The notes: generated by a model not told the origin, from the letters alone. 12,755 bases of DNA from Candidatus Tayloriibacteriota bacterium (GCA_003170325.1 PMZP01000026.1:1-12755), one strand, 5' to 3'; counted from the stretch's first letter, positions 1-7,495 are shown. Numbers and translations: made by a program.

Positions 1-66
1 CTTATGTGAATCGTAAAATCTAATTACGACATACAGAATACTCTGTTTGCGATTTTGAACCCCTTC

Positions 67-2073
67 TCACACCAACCCGAAATCCAACATCCTCTTGTCT
101 ATATCGGCGGCTTTGACTTTGAAGGTAACGGAATTACCTAGAGTGAATTTTTTGCCGGACTTTTCGCCGACGATGGAGTAAGTTTTCTCGTCAAAATTGA
201 AGTAGTCCTCACCCAGGTTGGAGATGTGGATCATGCCTTCGCACATGGTTTCGATCTCGGCAACATATATACCCCACTTGGTCACGCCGGTGATGGTGCC
301 TTTGAAAGTCTGACCGATGCGTTCGCTCATGTACTCGACTTGCTTCAACTTCTTGGACGCGCGCTCGGCTTCGGCGGCGGAGATTTCGCGGGCGGTAGAA
401 CTATCGGCGATATTCTGGAAGACAGCAACATCGCGATCTCCGAATTTTTCATTACTCAAATGCTTGGCTAAAACACGGTGGACCAAGAGATCCGGATAGC
501 GGCGAATAGGTGAGGTAAAATGCGTGTAGAAGCTGAAACCCAAGCCAAAGTGGCCGATATTCTTGGTGGAATACACAGCCTTCTGCATAGACCTTATCGT
601 GGCAGTCCGGACGAGCGACTCATGCGGCGTATCTTCGATCTGATCCAGAAGATCGTTCAGACTATGACCGGTCACTACCCCATCATGGGTCTTCAATGTG
701 TAACCCAACGCTTTGACGAAGCTGGCCAGATTCATGATCTTGTCTTTGTCCGGAACATCGTGGATGCGGTAAATCGCCCCAGTGTCACGCGTGCCTTTCT
801 TCTTTATGGAATCAGAGATGTATTTGGCCACTTCACGATTGGCGAGCAACATGAATTCCTCGACGAGTTTGTGAGTGTCCAAGTGAAGCGATTTCACGAT
901 GCCTATGGGCTTGCCGGTCTCATCCAAGCGGAATTTGATCTCATCCTGCTCAAACTCGATTGCGCCTTTGGAGAATTTCTCCTTCTTCAGGATCTTGGCC
1001 AGCCGGTCAAGGTCTACCAATGCTTCGTGATATTTCATTCCAGCTTCGGCCGAGGCTGTCGTCTGAATATTGTTTGAATACTTCACGGCCAGAGACGCAT
1101 TCCCATCGATGACCGCTTGAGCGGTCTCATAAGTAAATCTATGAGTCGAATTCATGACAGTCTTGCCGAACCAGCGTGATTGAACGCGCGCATTGTTGTC
1201 CATGGTGAAAATGGTCGAGAATGAGAGCTTGTCTTCTTGGGGATTCAAACTGCAGACATCATTGGAAAGAACTTCCGGAAGCATGGGTATCGTCCGATCG
1301 ACGAGATATACCGAGCAGCCACGCTTGACCGCTTCTTTGTCGAGAGCCGTTCCTTCACGGACATAATGAGATACGTCTGCTATATGAATGCCTATCTCAA
1401 ATAATCCGTCAGGCATCTTCTTTATTGAAATAGCATCATCGAAGTCTTTGGCATCGAATGGATCTATTGTGAATGTCGGTGTACCTCTCATATCGCGGCG
1501 CTTGGCGATCTCCTCGGCCGGAATGATTTTATTTTTTCCAATTTCTGTGGCTTCATTCTCGACATTCTTCGGAAAGACCACCTCGAATCCCTTTTCCAAG
1601 ACTATGGACTCCATCTCCACGTTGTTGTTGCCCTTTTCTCCGAGTATTCTTTCTATCCGACCAACCGGCAATTTTTCCGGATCATTCCATTCCATCAGTT
1701 TTACATAAACTTTTTGGTCAGTTTTCAATCCCCCAGCATTCTGCTCGGGAATAACGATATTCGTGTACATTTTTCTGTCGTCAGGAATGACCACGCATTG
1801 GCCACCCTCTTCAAAAAGAACCGTGCCAACAAAAAACTCCTTGGCGCGTTCGATGACTTTTGTAACCGTTCCAGTCTTTTCAGTTTTGCCGCGGTTATGT
1901 GAGCTACCAACAGCCACTTCGACTTTGTCGCCATCCAAAGCGGTATTCAAAAGACCCGGCTCGATATATATCGATTCCTTCTTTGGATCAGCATCGTCAA
2001 TATACCCCACCCCCTTGGCAGTCGTCGAAATACGGCCGATTATCACGGCTTTCTTTGATTTTTGGTTCTTCAC
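67..2073 (-). CDS. rnr: Ribonuclease R (RNB-family 3'-5' exoribonuclease)
   Basis: RNase R degrades structured RNA processively from the 3' end in the cytoplasm. Seen, numbering from a possible TTG at 2091: a cold-shock/OB region in about residues 15-150; an RNB domain starting near 200 with TIDPFDAKDFDDA at 208-220, whose aspartates bind the catalytic metal; the motif HIADVSHYV near 236; the late RNB motif FTSPIRRYPDL; and a C-terminal S1 domain from about 590 to the end. The basic tail found in some homologues is missing. I prefer the GTG at 2071-2073 (668 aa) over the upstream TTG (674 aa), because an extended -10 TGCTATATT overlaps the TTG and would start transcription exactly on the GTG. 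No Shine-Dalgarno precedes either start. The gene is complete and ends in TGA. Family assignment is firm; the start is an inference. Confidence 0.95.
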   Translation of the reverse strand: MKNQKSKKAVIIGRISTTAKGVGYIDDADPKKESIYIEPGLLNTALDGDKVEVAVGSSHNRGKTEKTGTVTKVIERAKEFFVGTVLFEEGGQCVVIPDDRKMYTNIVIPEQNAGGLKTDQKVYVKLMEWNDPEKLPVGRIERILGEKGNNNVEMESIVLEKGFEVVFPKNVENEATEIGKNKIIPAEEIAKRRDMRGTPTFTIDPFDAKDFDDAISIKKMPDGLFEIGIHIADVSHYVREGTALDKEAVKRGCSVYLVDRTIPMLPEVLSNDVCSLNPQEDKLSFSTIFTMDNNARVQSRWFGKTVMNSTHRFTYETAQAVIDGNASLAVKYSNNIQTTASAEAGMKYHEALVDLDRLAKILKKEKFSKGAIEFEQDEIKFRLDETGKPIGIVKSLHLDTHKLVEEFMLLANREVAKYISDSIKKKGTRDTGAIYRIHDVPDKDKIMNLASFVKALGYTLKTHDGVVTGHSLNDLLDQIEDTPHESLVRTATIRSMQKAVYSTKNIGHFGLGFSFYTHFTSPIRRYPDLLVHRVLAKHLSNEKFGDRDVAVFQNIADSSTAREISAAEAERASKKLKQVEYMSERIGQTFKGTITGVTKWGIYVAEIETMCEGMIHISNLGEDYFNFDEKTYSIVGEKSGKKFTLGNSVTFKVKAADIDKRMLDFGLV

Positions 2074-2079
2074 AGTATC

Positions 2080-2088
2080 AATATAGCA
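2080..2088 (-). promoter_or_regulatory. Extended -10 promoter of rnr, predicted leaderless start
   Basis: The minus strand reads TGCTATATT, a TGn extended -10 with hexamer TATATT at 2085-2080. Six bases separate the hexamer from the GTG at 2073, so the expected transcription start is the G of that codon. There is no good -35: the 17-base position holds AGGTCG, inside the hairpin at 2098-2123. Placement and motif are visible; the activity is inferred. Confidence 0.55.
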
Positions 2089-2097
2089 CAATAATTT

Positions 2098-2123
2098 AGC
2101 CCCGACCTACTGAAGTCGGGGCT
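2098..2123 (-). terminator. Strong hairpin between galT and rnr (putative terminator)
   Basis: A perfect 9-bp GC-rich inverted repeat, AGCCCCGAC and GTCGGGGCT, with an 8-base loop. It lies about 36 bases past the galT-like stop and just upstream of the rnr -10 box. On the minus strand it is followed by AAATTATT rather than a clean T run. On the plus strand a loose T/G stretch follows. It most likely ends the galT transcript, but it occupies the rnr -35 position and could also affect rnr expression. Confidence 0.5.
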
Positions 2124-2158
2124 TGTTTGTGTGACCAAAAACTTAGTACGCCTCGCAC

Positions 2159-3142
2159 CTAAGCGGCGATCGCGTTTCGCAGATCTTCAGCCGAACTCTC
2201 TGGTGACCGGGGATTCAAGAAAACCTGGAAACCTTTCTCGAAACCAGCCAGAATGGCGTTAGTGACTGGTTCCACATGGCAATGCCAATGATAGTGCGGC
2301 ATTTCAGGCTGATTGGCTGGCGCGGTGTGGATGTACAAGTTGTAGTCAGGATCGTTCAAGGTGACCATGATACGTCTCTGAATATCCTGCAACAGGTCGG
2401 CGAACTCCGCCAAATGATTTGCCGACGGATTCGTACTGATGTTAGCAAAGTAGCTTTGATGGCCAATCGGTGAAATAACCGTTTGATACGGCGATTTCGA
2501 CGCGAACTGAGACCAGGCTACAAAGTGATCGGTCTTGGCGATGATGCGCTTGCCGATCTTGATTTCATCCTCTATCTCACGACAATAGAAGCATTCTCGA
2601 TTTTCTTCGTAGAATCGTGATGTTCCCCGAAGTTCCCGAAGAATTCGTGGCGGAATGAACCCGGTACCAACGATCTGGCTATGCGGATGAGGGATGCTCA
2701 TACCGGCCAGCGGGCCAAAGTTTTCGAAAATCGAAACGTACTTGACGCTTCGATCCGCACCCACAAAATGGGTCATGTCTCTCCACATCTGGACGACGTC
2801 GTGCATATTCTCGCGCGACACATCTGCCATGTGAGCCTTGTGATCGGTGGTATTGACTATCACGTAATGAAAACCGAAACCGTCGCTCACCATATACTGT
2901 CCAACTGCCCTTTCCTCGAGCAATATGCCGGGGAAAGTCGCGTCGACCGCCGGACCAAGATTCGGTACGGCACGAACAATCCAACCCGGTTGATCCGGTT
3001 TGGTATTAGCGGGCCGAATAGCCTTAACTTCCGGCGGAGTCTTGCCCTCGTGTCCCACGCAAAACGGACATTCCTCGCCTGATACGAGTTTCTGATTTGC
3101 ATGGCTCCAATCGCGAGCATGAACTCTGCGCAATTTATCCAT
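2159..3142 (-). CDS. galT: Galactose-1-phosphate uridylyltransferase-like protein, N-terminally shortened
   Basis: A HIT-superfamily GalT-like nucleotidyltransferase, expected to move a nucleotidyl group between sugar phosphates through a covalent His intermediate in the cytoplasm. Seen: CPFC at residues 25-28 and CFYC at 184-187 (zinc or structural cysteine pairs), HPHSQ at 152-156 with the predicted nucleophile His154 (E. coli GalT has HPHGQ), and HYHWHCHVEP at 283-292 near the C-terminus. The ATG at 3142 is the only usual start after an in-frame TAG at 3170-3172. The reading frame upstream of that stop continues to encode the conserved GalT N-terminus (see 3143-3226), so this ORF lacks the first conserved segment, including arginines that contact substrate phosphates in E. 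coli GalT. It is either a nonsense-mutated gene, a restart product, or an assembly or base-call error. The substrate is uncertain: GalT or an ADP-sugar phosphorylase-like relative. Confidence 0.8.
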   Translation of the reverse strand: MDKLRRVHARDWSHANQKLVSGEECPFCVGHEGKTPPEVKAIRPANTKPDQPGWIVRAVPNLGPAVDATFPGILLEERAVGQYMVSDGFGFHYVIVNTTDHKAHMADVSRENMHDVVQMWRDMTHFVGADRSVKYVSIFENFGPLAGMSIPHPHSQIVGTGFIPPRILRELRGTSRFYEENRECFYCREIEDEIKIGKRIIAKTDHFVAWSQFASKSPYQTVISPIGHQSYFANISTNPSANHLAEFADLLQDIQRRIMVTLNDPDYNLYIHTAPANQPEMPHYHWHCHVEPVTNAILAGFEKGFQVFLNPRSPESSAEDLRNAIAA

Positions 3143-3226
3143 CGGCCTTTCACGTCCCGTAGAGATGATCTAAACCGACCCCGAGATCGGATTCCTCCGG
3201 GATTCTGCTAGCATTTTATCGTTCAT
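3143..3226 (-). pseudogene. Detached N-terminal coding segment of the GalT-like gene, interrupted by TAG
   Basis: In frame with the GalT-like ORF, an ATG at 3226 opens 18 codons, MNDKMLAESRRNPISGSV, then TAG at 3170-3172, then IISTGRERP leading straight into the ORF's ATG. The pattern RRNPISG..*IISTGRERP aligns with the E. coli GalT N-terminus (RRYNPLTGQWILVSPHRAKRP), including the NP(L/I)(T/S)G and R..RP motifs. This is strong evidence that the segment was once, or still is, part of the protein. TAG falls one or two residues after the position of the conserved Trp. A single substitution from several sense codons would explain it. TAG ends at least four other genes here, so it is a real stop in this genome. 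Confidence 0.7.
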
Positions 3227-3292
3227 TACTATTCTTTCTGTTGAATCGGAACACCCTGGCAACTTGATGCTGTCAAAGATCCAATTTGACTA

Positions 3293-3322
3293 AGTCTTAC
3301 GCCGAAAAGGTATTATGTCAAA
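3293..3322 (-). promoter_or_regulatory. Weak candidate promoter upstream of the GalT-like gene
   Basis: The minus strand shows a perfect -35 TTGACA (3322-3317), an 18-base spacer, and AAGACT as a poor -10. It lies between the cupredoxin stop at 3351 and the GalT-like ATG at 3226. A second TTGACA at 3276-3271 has no acceptable -10. No terminator-like hairpin with a T run is visible in 3227-3350, so read-through from the copper operon into the GalT-like gene cannot be excluded. Confidence 0.25.
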
Positions 3323-3350
3323 TGGTTCCCTTTTAAAATTATATTAATCC

Positions 3351-3746
3351 CTAGTCCAAGAAATCCAATTCAAATGGATACATGCCCATGCCGCAAGTTC
3401 CCTGGAATGTACCGGACTTGGCTATGCCTATATCGATATCTGTCTCCCCTGTTTGTGGCAACGACTTGGTAACACCCAGGCCGGAAATGCGTACAGATGA
3501 TGAACAGTCGAACGTGCCGCTAGTCTCGAAGCGTAGAACAGTCGGTATACCTGCTTTGGCAACGCTCTTCCTCGGCTGGAATCCGCCCTTGGCGCGTATC
3601 TCGACTATCTGCTTTCCATCGACGACACTGACATTATTGGCTGGCACGTCATTCCCACCACCTGAAGTGGACCCACTGCCAACAAGCAGGATAGCACCCC
3701 CAATGATAGCTCCAGCTATTATGATTGATATTACAGTTGCTTTCAT
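3351..3746 (-). CDS. Membrane-anchored cupredoxin-like copper protein
   Basis: Small 131-aa protein with one N-terminal hydrophobic segment (about residues 5-23), then a Gly/Ser-rich linker (24-34) and a beta-rich domain ending in TCGMGMY (117-123). There is no lipobox Cys after the hydrophobic stretch, so it is probably an uncleaved anchor or signal peptide with the domain outside the membrane. Cys81 (FDCSSS) and Cys118 with Met120/Met122 resemble the copper ligands of EfeO/plastocyanin-like cupredoxins (Cupredoxin_1 type). It is the last gene of the copper operon, 12 bases after the HMA-DsbD gene, with no Shine-Dalgarno. A role in binding copper outside the cytoplasm, perhaps taking it from or handing it to the upstream membrane proteins, is inferred. 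It ends in TAG. Confidence 0.75.
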   Translation of the reverse strand: MKATVISIIIAGAIIGGAILLVGSGSTSGGGNDVPANNVSVVDGKQIVEIRAKGGFQPRKSVAKAGIPTVLRFETSGTFDCSSSVRISGLGVTKSLPQTGETDIDIGIAKSGTFQGTCGMGMYPFELDFLD

Positions 3747-3758
3747 ATGATGATTGTA

Positions 3759-4847
3759 CTAGAAATTAAAGACGGCTGGTATGAGACCGATCACCACCAG
3801 ACTATTTATAATATTGAACAATGCGAATAGGATCACGACGAGTCCCGCGGACTTGAAGAATATCCCTGACTTCGAGCTATTCTTTATACTGAATGAACTG
3901 AAGGAAACCAATGCCAAGACCGGCAATGTGCCGAGCGCGAAAGCTAGCATCGTAAGCCCACCCTGGAAGAAGTTCCCTGTTGTCAGCGTATAGAGCTGCA
4001 TCGATTGCGTGAATCCGCAAGGTAGAAAGAACGTGGCCGCGCCCACCAGCAACGGAGTAAGAGTGTGATTGAGCTTAGAGACGCCGTGGGCATGTTTCCC
4101 TATGAACTTTGGCATGGACGGCTGGAACTTTTTGACCCACGGAAAGACTTCCAGGAGATTTAGGCCGAGAATGAGCATGATGAGACCGATGAGCAGTCCC
4201 AGGACGAAAGTAGCCGAAACATTCAGCGTAAATGCCGATCCTATAGCACCAATCACTCCGCCCAGAATGAAAAACGAGACGATGCGTCCGACATGGAACA
4301 TCACTTGCGGTTTTATCCTATCGCCATCTTTAGCGAATGTGGCCGACATCGAAAGCACTAGCCCTCCGACAACAGCCATGCAGGTCGACAGCGATGCCAC
4401 AATGCCAACAACGAATGCTGTACCATAAGTGACATTACCTGCGTTCACCATATTCACTATGCCGAGCTTTTGAAGAAGGATGAATAGGACGGTAAACCCT
4501 AGTGCTATTGGCACGGCAATTTTGAAATCTGACCACTTGCTCAATCCGTCTGTCGGAGATCTGGCGGCTTGAACTTTCGGGACCTCAACAGAAACCGTGT
4601 AGCCGTGAGGTTTCAATGCCACTGTAAGTTCTTGCGCGATCTCGTCCAATGTCTTGTCTCCAAATACACCGACCACTTCGATCGTATGGTTCTTCAGGTT
4701 TGTTTTTACAGCGCTGATATTCGGTAAGTCACCTATCTCGCTTTCGGTTAGGATCACACAGGAATTACAATGCATGCCTTGAACGTGGAAAGTCAAAGCC
4801 CTTGAGGTATTACTGCCAGATGTTTTCGTTTCATTGATCATAGTCAT
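3759..4847 (-). CDS. HMA-domain / DsbD-like (TauE-SafE superfamily) membrane fusion protein
   Basis: 362 aa. Residues 18-88 form a heavy-metal-associated domain with the Cu-binding motif GMHCNSC (Cys27, Cys30). From about 108 on there are six to seven hydrophobic segments (about 110-128, 142-170, 184-207, 209-232, 264-290, 295-317, 329-358) of the DsbD/CcdA-like type often annotated as sulfite exporter TauE/SafE or DsbD_2. Cys156 (STCMAVVGG) and Cys277 (FFLPCGFTQS) lie in membrane segments at the positions of the redox-active pair of CcdA/DsbD. A histidine pair, KHAHG (251-255), sits in a loop before the LPCG segment. It lies between copA and the cupredoxin gene. Moving electrons or copper across the membrane to the cupredoxin is an inference. 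A second in-frame ATG lies two codons downstream of the chosen start. Confidence 0.85.
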   Translation of the reverse strand: MTMINETKTSGSNTSRALTFHVQGMHCNSCVILTESEIGDLPNISAVKTNLKNHTIEVVGVFGDKTLDEIAQELTVALKPHGYTVSVEVPKVQAARSPTDGLSKWSDFKIAVPIALGFTVLFILLQKLGIVNMVNAGNVTYGTAFVVGIVASLSTCMAVVGGLVLSMSATFAKDGDRIKPQVMFHVGRIVSFFILGGVIGAIGSAFTLNVSATFVLGLLIGLIMLILGLNLLEVFPWVKKFQPSMPKFIGKHAHGVSKLNHTLTPLLVGAATFFLPCGFTQSMQLYTLTTGNFFQGGLTMLAFALGTLPVLALVSFSSFSIKNSSKSGIFFKSAGLVVILFALFNIINSLVVIGLIPAVFNF

Positions 4848-4855
4848 AAATGTCT

Positions 4856-4875
4856 AAGGTAATTAAAGGTAATTA
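4856..4875. repeat. Tandem 10-bp duplication between copA and the HMA-DsbD gene
   Basis: Two perfect adjacent copies of AAGGTAATTA (plus-strand reading) lie in the 36-base spacer between copA and the next operon gene. They add one extra unit to an AT-rich leader just upstream of the start codon. There is no inverted symmetry; it is probably a slippage duplication. Confidence 0.7.
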
Positions 4876-4883
4876 ATGGATAT

Positions 4884-7178
4884 TTATAATCTCACCGTTT
4901 TAATTCGCAACGAATTGGATACCACCGAAACACTCGAGAATGCCATGGCCAGACCGGCGAATATGGGATTCAGGAGCCAGCCGAATAATGGATAGAATGC
5001 TCCTGCGGCGAGTGGTATGCCGATGATATTGTAGATGAAGGCCCAGAATAGATTTTGCTTGATGCCTCGCATAGTTATCTTTGACAACTTGATCGCCTTC
5101 ACGAGCTTCGATATATCTCCTCCAAGCAAGGTGATCCCCGCCGACTCGATGGCCACATCCGTCCCTGTGCCCATAGCGATGCCAATATCTGCTTGTGCGA
5201 GCGCTGGTGCATCATTCACACCATCCCCCGCCATAGCCACGATCTTTCCTTGCGACTGAAGTTCCTTTATCTTCGCGAGTTTGTCTTGCGGCAATACGTG
5301 AGCAACAACATCATCGATGCCGACCAATGATGCGATGTACCTTGCAGCTCTTTCATCATCGCCTGTGAGCATCACCACTTTGATACCAAGTTTATGAAGA
5401 TCAGCTACGGCTTGCTTGGATGCGGATTTGATCTCGTCAGCAACCATGACGAAGCCGAGGACTTTTTCTTTTGTGGCCAGAATGACGGGAGTCTTGCCTT
5501 GTGCGGTGAATAGATCGAGCTTCGAAGGATCAAACGGTATACCAAGATCTTTTATGAGCTTTGCATTGCCGGCGAAATACTCGACTCCTTTGATCGATCC
5601 TCTCAATCCTTTTCCTTGAATCCCTTCAAAGTTCGAGGCCTCGCCTATCGTTAGGCTCTTTTCCTGTACATAGTTCACGACCGCATGAGCTATAGGGTGT
5701 TCTGATTTATTTTCGAGAGATGCAAGTAAAGATACTAGCCCGTTATCTGGCAGATCGGAGAGATTTTGAATATCAACAAGAGTCGGCCTGCCAATGGTAA
5801 TGGTGCCTGTTTTGTCGACGATAACTGTATCTACTTTATGAAGCTTCTCAAGTGTCGCGGCATCTTTGATCAAGATCCCTTCCTTAGCGCCCTTGCCGAC
5901 ACCGACAATAATCGCGGTCGGGGTTGCCAATCCTAGTGCACATGGACAGGCGATCACCAAAACACCCACAAATGATACTAGACCGAAAGATAGTGCCTGT
6001 GAGAATCCGAGATAGCTCGCACCAACAACAAGCCAAGTACCCAAAGTGAGAAACGCGATGACGAGCACGATCGGTACAAAGACTGCGGATATCTTATCAG
6101 CCATTGCTTGAATGGGTGCCTTGCTTCCCTGCGCATCTTCGACCATCTTTATGATTTGTGCGAGCAACGTCTCCGAACCCACCTTGGTTGCTTTGAATGT
6201 GAATGACCCGCTTGTATTCATAGTGCCGGCTACTATACCGTCTCCTTCTTTCTTCCGGGCCGGCATAGGTTCGCCAGTGACCATTGACTCGTCGATGTAG
6301 GATGAGCCGGAAGTGATCATACCGTCTACGGGTATCTTTGCTCCCGGCTTCACTATGACGATATCTCCATGCTTCACGTCATTCACTGGTATTTCAATTT
6401 CTTTGCCATCTCGAATGACCAGAGCTGTTTTCGCCTGCAAATTCAATAACTTCTCTATAGCATCACCGGTCTTCACCTTTGACTTCGCCTCGAGATATTT
6501 TCCGAGAGCTATAAAGGCGATGACAACGATCGTCACATCGTAATAAGTATTTTGTACATTCATGAAAGGACGAAGAGTGTCAGCAAATGCCGTTATCGCA
6601 AAGCTATAAAGAAACGCCGCCAATGTCCCTATACCGATCAGAGTATCCATATTCGCTTTGCCATAGCGGAGAAAACGATAGACGCCGAGGAGGTATGGTC
6701 TCCCCACAACAAAGAGCGTGTAGGTGGCCATGAGTGGCAACAAGGCCATGAATAGGCCATTTATGACCGGCGCCATCTCACCAACTATCCCGAGCTTCGA
6801 TAAACCCTCCCACGCCATGAGAAAGATGCTGATTATCGCAAGCGGGATGACAGACATGACCTTGGTTTTCATATCTCTAAGCTCTGAAAGTTTTTCATTC
6901 TTTGACTGGTTGACGCCCAAATGTGCTGCATGTTCGTCTGCATTCATCCCCATCGAGTCGGCATTTCGTATTGCCAATGAATAGCCGAGCGGTTCGATCT
7001 TCTTTGAAAGTCGCGAACCATCTATCTTCTCTGAATCGAATGCTATCTTGGCCGTCTCAGTGCCATAATTCACCGCCACAGACAGAACGCCATCGATCTT
7101 TTTCAACGATTTTTCTATAACGCTCGCACACGAAGCACAATGCATCCCTTTTATATTGAAAGTCGTTGTGTTATCCAT
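4884..7178 (-). CDS. copA: Copper-exporting P-type ATPase (P1B-1)
   Basis: 764-aa Cu(I) ATPase that couples ATP hydrolysis to copper export across the cytoplasmic membrane. Seen: one N-terminal HMA domain with GMHCASC (residues 11-17); a His-containing linker (DEHAAH, 81-86); the actuator TGE (301-303); the membrane metal-site motif CPC (411-413); the phosphorylation motif DKTGT (455-459); the nucleotide-binding SEHP (492-495); LTGDD (604-608); and GDGVNDAP (651-658). The late membrane signature, YN at 716-717 and MAFSS at 745-749, together with CPC is the Cu(I)-specific P1B-1 set. The gene starts 5 bases after the csoR stop, so it is co-transcribed with and controlled by csoR. There is no clear Shine-Dalgarno. 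Length and motif order are those of an intact family member with a single HMA domain. Confidence 0.97.
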   Translation of the reverse strand: MDNTTTFNIKGMHCASCASVIEKSLKKIDGVLSVAVNYGTETAKIAFDSEKIDGSRLSKKIEPLGYSLAIRNADSMGMNADEHAAHLGVNQSKNEKLSELRDMKTKVMSVIPLAIISIFLMAWEGLSKLGIVGEMAPVINGLFMALLPLMATYTLFVVGRPYLLGVYRFLRYGKANMDTLIGIGTLAAFLYSFAITAFADTLRPFMNVQNTYYDVTIVVIAFIALGKYLEAKSKVKTGDAIEKLLNLQAKTALVIRDGKEIEIPVNDVKHGDIVIVKPGAKIPVDGMITSGSSYIDESMVTGEPMPARKKEGDGIVAGTMNTSGSFTFKATKVGSETLLAQIIKMVEDAQGSKAPIQAMADKISAVFVPIVLVIAFLTLGTWLVVGASYLGFSQALSFGLVSFVGVLVIACPCALGLATPTAIIVGVGKGAKEGILIKDAATLEKLHKVDTVIVDKTGTITIGRPTLVDIQNLSDLPDNGLVSLLASLENKSEHPIAHAVVNYVQEKSLTIGEASNFEGIQGKGLRGSIKGVEYFAGNAKLIKDLGIPFDPSKLDLFTAQGKTPVILATKEKVLGFVMVADEIKSASKQAVADLHKLGIKVVMLTGDDERAARYIASLVGIDDVVAHVLPQDKLAKIKELQSQGKIVAMAGDGVNDAPALAQADIGIAMGTGTDVAIESAGITLLGGDISKLVKAIKLSKITMRGIKQNLFWAFIYNIIGIPLAAGAFYPLFGWLLNPIFAGLAMAFSSVSVVSNSLRIKTVRL

Positions 7179-7183
7179 GTATT

Positions 7184-7447
7184 TTATTTTCTCTTGAGGC
7201 TATAGACTTTGATAATTTCTCCTATTGCCTTACGTTCCTGTCCGTCTTTGATCTGATCGATGACACAGGTGCTCAAATGCGAGCTCATGAGCTCATCTTC
7301 CACTCCCGACAATGCGCTCTTCACAGCCGATGTTTGCGTGATGACATCGATGCAATATTTCTCCTCTTCTATCATCTTCTGTAAGCCGCGAACCTGACCC
7401 TCGATCAACTTCAATCTCTGAACGAGTCTTTGTTTGTTTTTATTCAT
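7184..7447 (-). CDS. csoR: Copper-sensing transcriptional repressor CsoR
   Basis: 87-aa all-helical repressor of the CsoR/RcnR (DUF156) family. It binds operator DNA in apo form and releases it when Cu(I) binds. Seen: the family core RLKLIEGQVRGLQKMIEE (residues 11-28) and the copper ligand set Cys32, His57, Cys61 (KYC, SSHLSTC), which is the C-H-C fingerprint of true CsoR rather than RcnR or FrmR. It is the first gene of the copper operon, immediately before copA, and its own promoter holds a GC-rich CsoR-type palindrome, so it should autoregulate the operon. The ATG at 7447 coincides with the predicted transcription start, and there is no room for a ribosome-binding site. Confidence 0.95.
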   Translation of the reverse strand: MNKNKQRLVQRLKLIEGQVRGLQKMIEEEKYCIDVITQTSAVKSALSGVEDELMSSHLSTCVIDQIKDGQERKAIGEIIKVYSLKRK

Positions 7448-7453
7448 ACAGAC

Positions 7454-7482
7454 AGTCTATACCCCCTAGGGGTATATGTCAA
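7454..7482 (-). promoter_or_regulatory. csoR-copA operon promoter, predicted leaderless
   Basis: The minus strand reads TTGACA (7482-7477), exactly 17 bases, then TAGACT (7459-7454), then six bases and the csoR ATG. Standard spacing puts +1 at 7447, the A of the start codon. The spacer is almost wholly filled by the CsoR operator palindrome. This is the best sigma-70-type promoter in the window. Confidence 0.85.
7458..7476. promoter_or_regulatory. CsoR operator palindrome
   Basis: A perfect inverted repeat of 8-bp arms around a 3-base centre: TATACCCC-CTA-GGGGTATA. This matches the known CsoR operator style (a C run and G run flanked by TA). It covers the spacer and the edge of the -10 box, so a bound repressor would block RNA polymerase. 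Symmetry is directly visible; CsoR binding is inferred from the adjacent gene. Confidence 0.88.
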
Positions 7483-7495
7483 GCAAGTGAATAAG

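Noticed and set aside
1..66. Possible terminator after rnr
   Set aside because: Only a 5-bp stem (ACAGA...TCTGT) with no T run follows the stop, too weak to call.
67..69. Genetic code 25 (TGA as glycine), as in Gracilibacteria or Absconditabacteria
   Set aside because: TGA ends rnr, the histidine kinase and the permease at the expected places, and no gene needs an internal TGA.
520..1077. A 185-codon plus-strand open frame opposite RNase R
   Set aside because: It lies wholly antisense to the clearly conserved RNB domain, shows no recognisable motif, and is the usual shadow of a strongly coding opposite strand.
3170..3172. TAG reassigned to an amino acid in this genome
   Set aside because: TAG ends the GalT-like ORF itself, the cupredoxin, the HMA-DsbD gene and the gene at 7852, at natural protein ends. 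General reassignment is not supported; a local mutation, read-through or error is more likely.
3190..3201. Strong GGAGG ribosome-binding-like sequence upstream of the GalT-like ORF
   Set aside because: It has no start codon at the right distance and is explained by the Arg-Arg codons of the conserved SRRNP motif.
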